From positions 1-37,716 of the forward strand of contig JAYMTF010000383.1 in assembly GCA_036897485.1 (NCBI GenBank): 37,716 nucleotides of DNA. The letters run 5' to 3'. Below the pieces are notes generated by a model. The model made no database searches. It saw only the letters and a list, made by a program, of their open reading frames with translations, and was not told the DNA's origin. Both the position numbers and the translations under genes were made by a program. Shown piece after piece: positions 21,401 to 30,396 of the stretch (position 1 is the first letter of the stretch; each line of letters begins with the position of its first letter). The stretch is from Pelargonium nanum (taxonomy: Eukaryota > Streptophyta > Magnoliopsida > Geraniales > Geraniaceae).

Positions 21401-23903
21401 TGCTATCACATTAGTTTCAGTTTAATCATTGAACATTACATTGTTTCGATCCAAAAGTTTGTTATTATGTTTCATGTCCAACTTACCCTTAAAGTGAGCT
21501 GATTGCGGCACAAAAACTTGAATAATAAGTATTGTATGAAATGTCAAAATTATATCGAGTAAAATGATAAGTATTATATGAAATTGAACAAAGTAAAGAT
21601 CAAGCACTAAATCTTAATGAATAAAATATATAGTACATCCAATACTTTGAAGCTTTTTCTGTTCCATGATATATAACTTTCCTTAAGAGATTTAATTTAA
21701 CTAACAAGTAATTTGGTGTTATTTATCAGCTCTTCTCCAACTTGGAGGGTTTGACAATAAGAAGCGAGGATATGAAGATAATAATGGGACAAGACGAACT
21801 TTTCTCCCCAAAATTCTTCCTTGGTCTTAAAAGGTTATTGCTCACTGACTTTCATGATGAATCAGCTGCTTTTTCATCTAAGTTCCTCCACAGATTTCAC
21901 AATGTGGAATGTCTTACCGTATACAATAGCTCTTTCCAAGAGATATTCCCATATGAAGGAGAAGAGCCAACACTAGTCAATGAGATCGAGGAGGTAGACC
22001 ATACTCATCATACTCTACTACTTGCCCGGTTGAAATGGCTTGTACTCTCTAAGTTGCCTGAGTTAAAGTATATCTGGAAAGAAGACTCCCCATTGATCCC
22101 AATTCTTGAGAAACTTGAGTATTTACAATTGTTGGAATGTCCTTGTCTGACAAATTTAGTACCAGGCTTGGTATCTTTCAAGTTTCTAATCAAGTTGGAA
22201 GTCCGGCATTGTGGTGGATTGATAAACCTAATACATTCCTCAACAGCTAAAAGTTTGGAGCAACTCTCGGATCTCAAAATAATTGGATGCCTAATGATGG
22301 AAGAAATAGTGGAAGGCGAGGCAGATGGGTCCAAAGATGTGATTATTTTCAGGGCATTGAAGTCTTTGGAATTTGGAGACTTACCAAGGGTCACAAGTTT
22401 CTGCAAGGGTAATTACTCCTTCAAATTCCCTTCATTGTTAGAAGTAACTGTGACACGATGCCCCAATATGAGGACCTTCTGTAGAGGAATCGCACGCACA
22501 CCAATGCTAGAGAGAGTATTCTTGACAGAGTATAAGAATCAAGTACGCTGGAGTGGTGACCTCAACACTACTGTACAACATCTCTTTTCAGAAATGGTAC
22601 GTCTCTCTTGATACTCTAGATTTCTATACCTCTTCTATAATAGCTCCAATCAATTCTATTTTCAACATGCTAAGTCATTGGTCTTGCACATCGTTCAACA
22701 ACGTAAGTTGTTGAGGACATAGTTCATTACAGTAGGATTTGCGCATCTATTTCTGACACACAAACATGATATAATTCATTGTTAAAATGACAAATTGGTG
22801 CTTCGTAGACTGAAATAGCACCTTTAATTCTTCCCATTAACATTTAACAGACTAATTGAAGAGGACAAAAAAAGGAAACAAATTAATTAAAATTATCACT
22901 GTAAAATTTAGTATCAGCTCCACATATTGAAGTAAAAAATGTCATGGCGGCTTACTTTAACTGTAATACATTTTCATTGTATTTCCCTTCAAAAGAATTT
23001 GCTGTACTTGATTTTTCAGTAACAAACCATGCACTTATGTATTCTCAATTTCAGGAGGATTCAAGACTGACAACCACAGTTCCAAGTACCTCCTCAAACA
23101 ACCACTTTCAACCAGAAGCTCAAATCCATGATAAGCCCACTGAGTCTTGCGGTAAGGAGAATGAGGAGATTTGTGACGAAATTGCCAAGGCAAAAAAAGG
23201 AGTTGAGATTTTTGAGAATTCTAATGTACCAAGAAAGGGAACTGAAATATGTGAAGAAGTTGTTGAGGAAGGAAAGGAGGTTTCAGGAAAGGTGGCTGAT
23301 ACTTGTGAGAAAGGAAAAGGAAAAGAAATTGAGGTATGTGAGGAGGAGGTTGTGAAGCTTGCGGGAAGGCAGGGTGAGCATTGGAACCGTCCCTACCTTG
23401 AATCCAACATATCAGAGAAGTCCCTCGCCCTTCAAGATGCTGCTGCTTCTTCCTCGCAAATGAGTCCAGCAAGTATTCGTCCTGAAACAAGTCATTCTCT
23501 TGTCACAAATGCTGGAACTAGGAAGGCTGAATTGAATTCTCAGCATAAGGATGTTCAGGGATTGTGTGGCACAAAAGACTTCATTCCGTTGTTGAGTGAA
23601 TTTCTTCAAATCCTTCAAACTCAACCACTGAATAGCATGAGCCCAGAACAGTTCCAGTTTGTAGAGGATGCTTTTCGAGATCTGTCCAACATTTCAATTG
23701 ATTGGTTTAGTCATTATGTTGAGAAGGCCAGAGAATGTTCATCAGTTGTCAACAGAAGAAAGAAGATTTCCAAGTTAGAGTTAGAGATTGCTGATATAGA
23801 GGCACAATGGAAAGCACTAAAAGAGAAAAAGAAAGCTCTGGAGAAAGAAAATGAGGCCGTTGCATCTCGTATAGATTTGGATAAACCATTGCATGATAGT
23901 TGA
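12560..23903 (+). CDS. R1: giant CC-NBS-LRR disease-resistance gene, ten exons, one CC frameshift
   Basis: Predicted intracellular immune receptor of the CNL class (type related to At4g27190), which would sense pathogen effectors and use its ATP-binding NBS as a switch. Exons: 12560-15447, 16086-16847, 17000-17305, 17513-17818, 18002-18304, 18431-19150, 19507-20256, 20457-21185, 21730-22596 and 23055-23903. All introns are phase 0 with GT-AG ends, giving about 2,826 codons if the lost base is allowed for, far longer than the usual 900-1,400 aa CNL. Order: CC, NBS (P-loop GLGGMGKST, kinase-2 ILVILDDLW, RNBS-B ILITSR, GLPV, MHD), a very long LRR, then an acidic/coiled-coil C-terminal domain. 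One base is missing near 12761 relative to R2, shifting the frame. Either R1 is a young pseudogene, the base is an assembly error, or translation starts at the in-frame ATG 13057, giving a CC-less receptor. Confidence 0.85.
16086..16847 (+). CDS. R1 exon 2: LRR block
   Basis: Opens after TTTGCAG with VSFPRLEELTLYEISNLAEI, 254 codons, ending SLFNGK|gttaat. It contains irregular LRRs with the 'C-x-x-L' core typical of this clade. Its second half carries the module (LKYLLTYSITMGLVQLKTL, MMKEIVAQEEGE, IIFPQLSYL, LEDLPNLT) that exons 3, 4, 5 and 7 repeat. Confidence 0.85.
17000..17305 (+). CDS. R1 exon 3: LRR module, 102 codons
   Basis: Acceptor ATGTTGCAG, start IDFSSLETLRMKKCDSLKYL, end SLFNEK|gttgat. 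It is the first of three tandem copies of one exon; the exon and the following intron both match exon 4 and its intron. Confidence 0.85.
17341..17362. repeat. TA microsatellite in R1 intron 3
   Basis: About nine TA units directly after the donor region of exon 3. It may vary between alleles. Confidence 0.8.
17513..17818 (+). CDS. R1 exon 4: LRR module, 102 codons
   Basis: Acceptor CATTGCAG, start VNFSCLETLIVEKCDRLKYL, end FFKGK|gttgat. Its length is identical to exon 3 (306 nt) and it is colinear with it, including the end sequence TTFYSGVEEM. Confidence 0.85.
18002..18304 (+). CDS. R1 exon 5: LRR module, 101 codons
   Basis: Acceptor CATCACAG, start AKFPRLEKLIMEKCDSVKYL, end LFNEK|gttgat. 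It is the third tandem copy, one codon shorter than exons 3 and 4 (the Ser of TPSIT is lost). It has no stops. Confidence 0.85.
18431..19150 (+). CDS. R1 exon 6: LRR block
   Basis: Acceptor ATTTCAG, start VNLTSLEKLIIKNLDNMKRI, end NQFEK|gtatgt, 240 codons. It is colinear with exon 8 (IWHSQ, NVKEI..DV, LPKLRCIWEKD, LPKLECFYP), so exons 6-7 and 8-9 are a duplicated pair. Confidence 0.85.
19507..20256 (+). CDS. R1 exon 7: LRR block
   Basis: Acceptor CTTTCAG, start MVSSFEILIIRSNEMMKMMR, end LFNEK|gtttat, 250 codons. The N-terminal part matches exon 9 (QDGPFSPELF versus QDELFSPKFF). The C-terminal part carries the exon 2/3 module and the WGSC segment of exon 2, so this exon is a mosaic of two modules. 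Confidence 0.85.
20457..21185 (+). CDS. R1 exon 8: LRR block
   Basis: Acceptor ATTACAG, start VNFPNLEILFIENLDNIKSI, end GQCQK|gtatgt, 243 codons. Paralogous to exon 6. It is also the source type of the R2 relic at 34352-34685 (LSFQSLCQV versus LSFENLCEV). Confidence 0.85.
21730..22596 (+). CDS. R1 exon 9: last LRR block
   Basis: Acceptor TTATCAG, start LFSNLEGLTIRSEDMKIIMG, end HLFSEM|gtacgt, 289 codons. It closes the LRR with MEEIVEGEAD, FPSLLEVTVTRCPNM and WSGDLNTTVQHLFSEM. The last motif survives in R2 at 35090-35138. Confidence 0.85.
23055..23903 (+). CDS. R1 exon 10: acidic repeat plus coiled-coil C-terminal domain
   Basis: Acceptor AATTTCAG, start EDSRLTTTVPSTSSNNHFQP, stop TGA 23901-23903, 282 aa. 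It is not LRR. Residues about 30-110 are acidic/lysine-rich with repeated Cys-centred motifs (EEICDEI, TEICEEVVEEGKE, ADTCEKGKGKE, EVCEEEVV). Residues about 130-175 are Ser-rich linker. From about 175 comes FIPLLSEFLQIL..SPEQFQFVEDAF..WFSHYVEKARE, then heptad-like KKISKLELEIADIEAQWKAL leading to KENEAVASRI and the end DLDKPLHDS. The helical pattern loosely recalls the C-terminal coiled coil of plant MATH/coiled-coil proteins, but I cannot confirm homology. R2 has the same domain. Confidence 0.8.
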   Translation, partial: EDSRLTTTVPSTSSNNHFQPEAQIHDKPTESCGKENEEICDEIAKAKKGVEIFENSNVPRKGTEICEEVVEEGKEVSGKVADTCEKGKGKEIEVCEEEVVKLAGRQGEHWNRPYLESNISEKSLALQDAAASSSQMSPASIRPETSHSLVTNAGTRKAELNSQHKDVQGLCGTKDFIPLLSEFLQILQTQPLNSMSPEQFQFVEDAFRDLSNISIDWFSHYVEKARECSSVVNRRKKISKLELEIADIEAQWKALKEKKKALEKENEAVASRIDLDKPLHDS

Positions 23904-24006
23904 ATTGTATAGCCGTTGGGCCTAATGCTGCAAGGATGAACAATTCCCAGAGGTACAGATCTGTCATTCATTTGATTTGTTTTGCTCTAGTTCTTTTTTC
24001 TGTTCT

Positions 24007-24047
<41 letters not shown>

Positions 24048-25580
24048 ATAGTTGGTGGTATCTATTTTTGGACTACTTGAAAGGAAATATATTGAGCTTT
24101 CACTTCTCTTGTGCTTGACTGATACAGTGGCAGTTTTATAATATCATTCATTTTCTCTTGTGCTAGCTACTACATCACACACTCTTGATGACTACATAGT
24201 TCTTTTATGAAATATTATGCCCGTAAGACGAATCCTGACAGAATCTTACTATAGTGATGAAAAAGAGTTTGATAGTCTGCACTCCGTTTCCTCGCTATTA
24301 TATCTTTTTCTTTTTTAGTTTGGCGCATTTTGGTTTCTTCGTCGTTAATCATTTTACGTTGTACATGCTGGTCTTTTTTGAGAACCTAAATGAGAATGAT
24401 AATGCCTCATTGAGCTGGTATATTCTCATCCATAAAAATATATGGCTTATAGCACAGCTTGCTTCATTTGTACATATTTGGTTATATATTGCCTCAGAAT
24501 GTATCTTCTTTTTTTATGCCTATTTTCACATTTGGTTCTTGAAACTTCAACTAGCCCTCCCCTTTTGTAACACACGCATTTTCTTTTGACTGCTGCCTCA
24601 TTTAGATCTATTCAAACTCTTGTTGTGATGGCTTATTTAAATTCACATTTTCTCTCTGTTCTTTGAGAAGGTGAATTGGTTAGTATATCAGAGAAATAAC
24701 AAAGAAGATGGTGGTGATTGTTGTGAAGTCTGGTTAATACAGAGCCATAATGAGTGGATATTTGTCCATCAAGAATGTACTCATATATAATTTGCAATGT
24801 GATTTATCTTTCAAATGGTGATTTATCAATTAGACAGCGCTTACTCTTTGGCTTCTGATAAAGGATTATGCTATTATCATTTGATCGTGCTTTTCTTTTC
24901 TGCAGGGAGTCGTTATTTGTGAATGTACATGCAAAGTTTTTCTAGATACCGAGACTGTTGTTGTGACCTGTATGTAACATTGTAACCCATTTTCAAATTG
25001 GAAACGTCTACAGCGTGTTTGTGACATTTGTCACGAGTCACTGAAGCACAGGTAAAGCGTCTGTCTAATGTTGATCTAATTGCATAATTTTGCCTCTTAA
25101 TGCTTGCTTGTTGAACTTGAGGCATAATTAGAGTATCCTCAAAGTTCTTTTGGTTTTAATATTACTCTATCCGTCACAAAATAATTGTCCACTTTCTCTC
25201 CTTTTTGTAGCGATTGAGGATTAGTCAATTAGAATTGGTTATCCCCCTTGTGCCTTACTCTTGTTATAACAAACTCAATATATTCTTACTAACTTATCTT
25301 ACGGACATTGTTGGTAAATGGTAATTCATGCATAACTAACTCCCAAGAATAGAAGCTGAAATAATTCTCTTTTCTTAAATCTCTTTTTTTTTTCTTTTTT
25401 TTTTCCTTCTTTTTAGAAGGACCTATAAGTAAAATGGTATCAAAATTTTCTTCTCTGTTATGGCATAATTATGGTCTTTTGCTTCATCCGCTCATTACTT
25501 ATTTACAAGCTATGTGTTTAGACTGTTTTATTTGTTTTGATCATCATCAGTTGGTTCCTTCCCATATTTAATTGATTGCT
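23904..25580. other. R1 3' flank, no coding gene recognised
   Basis: Non-coding, matching 26160-26660 in places (TATAGTTGGTG..ACTACTTGAA, GCCTC(A/G)TTTAG, TGTTGTGAAGTCTGGT), so the flank was duplicated with a third NLR copy. 24906-25051 is bounded by TTTTCTGCAG and CACAG|GTAAAG and could be a spliced 3' untranslated exon. A Stowaway-like phrase, TTACTCTATCCGTCACAAAA followed by TAATTGTCC, starts at about 25161 without a visible partner end. Confidence 0.4.
24006..24050. repeat. Compound (TA)n(TG)n microsatellite downstream of R1
   Basis: TATATATATATATA followed by about fourteen TG units, about 100 bases after the R1 stop codon, probably in the 3' untranslated region. A potential length-variable marker. 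Confidence 0.9.
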
Positions 25581-25586
25581 TTTTAA

Positions 25587-26175
25587 TTTACAGCAATAAT
25601 AATGAGCCAGAGTTAAAGATTGCTTAACAAAAGCACAACTGCAAGCACCAGAAGATAAAAATGAGGCCTCAGCATCTAGCTAGTATGTTTTTGGATAAGT
25701 TGTTGCATGATAATTGAAATGTAACGTGATACTTGCTTTACTGTTATATGATTTGCTTTGTGTTGTATCTGAATGTCCCAAGAGATGCTTTATGTGATGT
25801 ATCATTCGTTTGATTTGCTTTTTTCTTGTACTGTGTGTGAATTGGAGTTGGACTTGGAAGAGGATTCTTGTTTATGCTTTACAAACAAGTCTTTGAACTC
25901 TCAGGAAAACGATTTTCAGATTTTGCATTTCACACAAGAGTTCATTACATTGCTGAGTGAAGAACAGGTCCAATATTATAAAACTGACTCATGACACATT
26001 AATGCTATAACAATTAACAAGTATGATACCATAACTACTACTCATTTTCTCAATTTCAGGAAACTAAGAGGCTGGCCACCACAGCTCCAAGCACATCATC
26101 AAACAACCATACTGAACCAGAAACGAAGATTGAGGAGATTAGTGAGGACCTCACTGATCTAGGAGTTGCGTCATG
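25587..26175 (+). pseudogene. Shattered NLR last exon (relic R3)
   Basis: Three pieces match exon 10 of R1/R2 but in rearranged order. 25587-25720 matches the end of the exon (GCACAACTGCAAGCA, AAAATGAGGC, TTGCATGATAATTGAAATG). 25845-25995 matches the FIPLLS..EEQVQ segment (GTTCATTACATTGCTGAGTG, AGAACAGGTCCA). 26060-26175 matches the exon start, with the acceptor CTCAATTTCAG preserved (ACCACAGCTCCAAGCACATC, AACAACCAT). Stops and deletions abound. The pieces probably come from two successive truncated copies. Confidence 0.7.
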
Positions 26176-26179
26176 TGTG

Positions 26180-27370
26180 GTATTCATTTGATTTGATGCG
26201 CTCTATTTTTTTTCTATATAGTTGGTGCTTTCCATTTTAGAACTACTTGAATGGAAGAGTATTGTTCTTTCACTTCACATGAGATTCTATAGTGACAATA
26301 CTTATAATCTTTTGGCGCTAGGATCTTTCAGAATTCTCATGTTTGAGTCACTCATCATGGTTTTGATATCGCCGGTAAAAAAAAACTTATAATCTTGTTG
26401 GAGTTCAAACACATTTCCTTTTAATCGCGGCCTCGTTTAGGTCATCATTGAACTTTCTTTATGCTGGCTTATGCAAATTCACATTTTTCTCTCTTTTCAT
26501 TGAGTGGTTGGTGAATTGGGAAAACATTTCTTCCATTTTCCTTCATTTTGGTTCTTATTTTAGAAGAATAACACAATGGATGGTGTTGTGAAGTCTGGTG
26601 GAGAGCAGTGAATGATATATTGACCATTGAGGCACTTTCATATTTACTCAATTTCTCTAGTACTTCTACAACATTATATGCAATCTTGATGACAGTACAA
26701 TTTATTATCTTCCTGATTGATTCCCAGAATGTAATATGTAGGTTTAGCCCATATTTGTTTCTAGCTTTGTGCAGGAATATATGTCTCATGTGTGTTATTT
26801 TGCCATCTAGTCTCATGTGTTGTATCGTTCATTTGATTTGCCAACTATATATACTAACAAATATTTTAGATTTCATCAAAATTCATAAAATAAATTTCTG
26901 GAAATTAACAAACCTGATATAAAATGTAGAAATGTTTTTTGTTTGTGTTTCAAATTAGTTGTCTTATTCAATAATCAATAGTCAATACAAGTGAAATCAA
27001 GATGATAAAACAATATATCACTGTAAATGAATAAAGAGAGCATAGATGTAGAAGTCTTGATTTTTTTTAGTTTGAGCAGACAGTAGAGAGACCTAAATTG
27101 ATGGAGCATTCATGTGATGAGCTGTTTGAAGAAAAAGAAGTTTGATGAGCTGAATTGATTGCTCACTGAACCAGTACTGTTGAGTTTCAGAGGAAGCATC
27201 ATTGGCTTCCATTGTATGGGTTACTTTGTGGTTGGTTGTTCCCAAAATTCATTGCAAATAGCAGAGACTCAGTGGTTGAAAAGTCCATTAGTATTTCGAG
27301 TCTTTATTTTTTTACTGAAATACAGCTGCAACACTGTCACACTATTAAGTTTTCACACTGTGGCCACCAA
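26180..27370. other. Non-coding, partly R1-3'-flank-like; no gene recognised
   Basis: The first 480 bases are a diverged copy of the R1 3' flank. The remainder is AT-rich with no credible coding frame; short open frames have no recognisable content. Confidence 0.4.
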
Positions 27371-27372
27371 CC

Positions 27373-28132
27373 CTTCTTCTGTCATTTTCTGAAGGGTATT
27401 ATTGCATTCCCATCTCTTCCCAGAAAAAAAAAAAAAAAAAGAGATAGAGCTTGAGAGCCTGAATATATGGCTATAGTTCAAAGAGACACAGGGATTGAAG
27501 ACTATGGTAGAAATGTGGTCGAAGCTAAGAATGACAATTGCACTCGAACCCTACGGAATCCTCCAATTTAGCAACATGCAATTGATCTTTGTAACTAAAA
27601 ATGTGATTAGGTGACATACATTATTTGTTTGTTGTCATAACTATTAAAGTTAATGGTTTTCGTCAGCAAATTTAACATAATGGACTAAATTGTGACGATT
27701 TCGTGATATTTTGGACTGACTTAAACCACTTAAATCAACTTTGGACTGAATTAGAACGTTTTATAGTTTAGAGACTAAAATGGTACGTTTTGGACAATAT
27801 AGGTAATAAAATGAGCGTTTTTCTTATAAAAAAAAAATCAATCAAAACTATGTGACAAAATAAACATCCAAAATGACGTCGTTTTGAATAAGTGGTCGAG
27901 AAAAATATCAAAAGTATAGTAGTTTTGATTCTCAACCAGTTATTGGTCTGTTGTCCACTGGTTTTGAATTTTCTACCTTCTCTTTTGTAGTATTTGCTTA
28001 CAACTTGCGAGAAGTCACTGTACGAAACAAATATTGCTCAGCTTTCTGCTCTATGCTTAATTGTTTGCTCTAAATTCATTTGTTTTGTGGCCTCTGTAAC
28101 TAGGCTAGAACTGCAAGCTCCTCAGAGTCAAG
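27373..28132 (+). pseudogene. Upstream unit of R2: module A part and transit-peptide exon copy 3
   Basis: CTTCTGTCATTTTCTGAAGG..ATTATTGCATTC at 27373-27413 repeats module A (8930 onward). GTGGCCTCTGTAAC..GAACTGCAAGCTCCTCAGAG at 28087-28132, followed by GTAACTTC, is a third, internally deleted copy of the exon at 8249/9590, and the next bases (TTCTGATTTTC..GGCAATATTTG) match those after copy 2. It shows that the whole region upstream of R1 was duplicated with R2. Between them, 27650-27830 is a dispersed-repeat-like stretch. Confidence 0.5.
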
Positions 28133-28259
28133 GTAACTTCATTTTCTGATTTTCAAATTTGGCAATATTTGCAAGTAACAATTTGTGATCCCAACAGCTT
28201 TTTGCCTTGATTTTCATCATTTATATATGTTCAGGATATATAAAGCTCTATTTTGTTCA

Positions 28260-28530
28260 ACTTGATTCAAGCAACACATTCTGTTCTCAGTTTGTTTGTA
28301 TTGTGTATTAAGGTAATTAAATTGCTGATCCTCATTATTACTTGCTCATACATGATTCAACCAACACTTTCTGAATTCTGCTTAATAGTTTTTGCTCTTC
28401 TCTGCTTAATGTTTGTCCTCATCATTATTTGCTAATACTTGATTCAAGGAACACTTTCTTATATATCTTTGCTTAATATTGTTTGCTCTTTTTTAATTTT
28501 TTTTTTTCAGGACAATCTTGTGTTAATTGT
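28260..28530. repeat. Tandem repeat of about 90 bp, three copies
   Basis: CTTGATTCAAGCAACACATTCTG (about 28260), CATGATTCAACCAACACTTTC (about 28351) and CTTGATTCAAGGAACACTTTC (about 28438) head units spaced 91 and 87 bases apart, each followed by TGCTTAAT..TTTGCTCTT. Related single copies occur at 9508 and 29202. Confidence 0.7.
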
Positions 28531-29655
28531 TGGCCTTGGACTCTCTCTACCTAACAGTCAGTCTCAGGTAGCTATCTGCCACTTCATGATTTAGTGGTCT
28601 TTGGATTAATAAAAGATGCTCCTTTGACAGTAATTTTGTCTTCAAGAATTAGGAACATCTCTCCATTCTATATCATATTTGATGGCTACAAACTGTACTA
28701 TTCATGTTCCATATACTTTTAGATTGATGTTGAGCATTCATGAGAGAACATAATACTTGGTCTCATGCTAATTATTTTGATATTTTCTGCTCGTTGTACC
28801 AGCAATCTGGTTGAGAGTTATTTGAAAGTTCTCTATCTTCTACCAGTTCCAGTATTTGGCTTTACGGTTGGATTCTTGCAAATCCAGCACTAAGAGTAAG
28901 AATTATTGTTGAAGTTTCTCAAGTTAAATTTCCCATTTTGCTGTTGTCTTGAGCTCAAAAATTGTGGTTTGTTCCACATCCTTTTTCACCTGAATTACTG
29001 TTTTATTTGCTTCATTATTGTGGTACTGAGTATTTGTTTTCAAAAATGGAAAGCCTTTGAAGCTCCTCAAATCCCATATCTCAAGTGTCACATGTTATTG
29101 CTCAAAGTTTCAAAAGCAATTGCTTAGAACAAAAACATTTTTTGAAACCAAATTTTATTTTGTCATGGTTAGATTTTAGTGCTCATTGTCATTTGCTCCA
29201 ACTTGATTCAAGTAACATGGTTAGATTTTTTGTAGTCCGAACTCTGATTAATATTTATTTTTTTGTCAGGAGAATTATTTCCTTGTGTTACTTGTTGGTC
29301 TTTTGTTCGGTCTGCTGTCAGTTTCCACGATAACCGCTGAGTTCTATTGGCAGATAAGTTGGATATATACGTATATGGGAAATTTGTTCTATTGGTCTTC
29401 TGCTTGAGCTACCTGCAATCTCGTTGAGAGTAATTTGAAATTTCTGCATCTTCTATAACACAGGTAGCAGTACAACATTTGGCTTTACGGTTTGACTTGT
29501 TGCCAGTCCAGCACTAAGAGTTAGAATTATTAGTGTTGAAGTTTCTTAAGCTATATTGCCTGTTTTGCTTTTGTCTTGATCTCAAAAATTGCTGCATTAG
29601 TGTTTTATTTGCTCCTTATTTTGGCACTGACTGATATTTATTTTTCCAAAATTGC
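28508..29655. repeat. Diverged tandem duplication in the R2 upstream region
   Basis: 28508-29056 and 29268-29655 are colinear. Both have GGA.AAT..TTGTGTTA.TTGTTGG; CAATCT.GTTGAGAGT.ATTTGAAA; TTTGGCTTTACGGTT; TCCAGCACTAAGAGT; and CTCAAAAATTG. No conserved reading frame was found, so this looks like leader or promoter sequence. Confidence 0.65.
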
Positions 29656-29770
29656 AATCTCTTCATTTAGTGGCATGCTTAGATGTAAAAAGTTTTCTTA
29701 GTTCATATTTTATCTCGTCACAGTATGATATTTTAATGCTCATATATATTTTAGGTAACACTTTCTACTC

Positions 29771-29915
29771 TCTGGTTGTTTGTATTGTGATTCATTCTTA
29801 GCAGCTTTTGACATCATCCCTATTATTCATTTTCAGGAACGCTTCCTGCTTCTCTCTGGTTTTTGTATTGTGATTCATTCTCAGCAGCTTTTGGCATCAT
29901 TCCTGTTATATATAC
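29771..29915. repeat. 84-bp tandem duplication upstream of R2
   Basis: TCTGGTTGTTTGTATTGTGA and CATTCTTAGCAGCTTTTG at 29771 recur at 29855 (TCTGGTTTTTGTATTGTGAT, CATTCTCAGCAGCTTTTG) with few changes, so the duplication is younger than the surrounding ones. Confidence 0.75.
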
Positions 29916-30396
29916 CGCACTTGGTTTGTATTAACGCCCTTCTTACCAAATTAACGATCATCTCTCTCTCTATCCAATAGTTAAAAGGAAAATCTCCCAC
30001 TCCTCTTATGCTTATCCGTCACTTTGTGATTAATTTCTTCTTCTGTAGTTTTGTAACGTGTTTAGTTTAACTAAATGAAAAGAATGCAATATCAAGTTTT
30101 GAAATATTTGTGTGTTTAGTGATACAAGAGAAATATGATTTGTATCTTGGAGTGGACTTTTCTTTAACTATCATATTCCTAGAGTACTACTGCAGACTGC
30201 TTTTAAATATTCTTTGTTGGTGTTTGTAATATTATTTTCGACTCCAGTATTGGATCTCTTGATCCTGTGGTTTGGTCTCTTTCCATCCTTCAAATATATT
30301 TGATCTTTATTCATCAACTGATTTGAGTTCTGGCTACTTTTAGTTTTAAAGTGCAATTTCTTATGTTTGTTTTTCATCTTCAAATGTAGATACAAA

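Noticed and set aside
23221..23624. Minus-strand frames under R1 exon 10
   Set aside because: Antisense of the acidic coding exon; low-complexity Pro/Phe content and no splice signals.
24906..25051. AG/GT-bounded segment as a coding exon
   Set aside because: No conserved frame and no counterpart after R2; at most an untranslated exon.
27525..27560. AAGAATGACAATTGCACTCG as the start of another hAT element
   Set aside because: Only one end resembles the family and neither the opposite end nor a target duplication was found.
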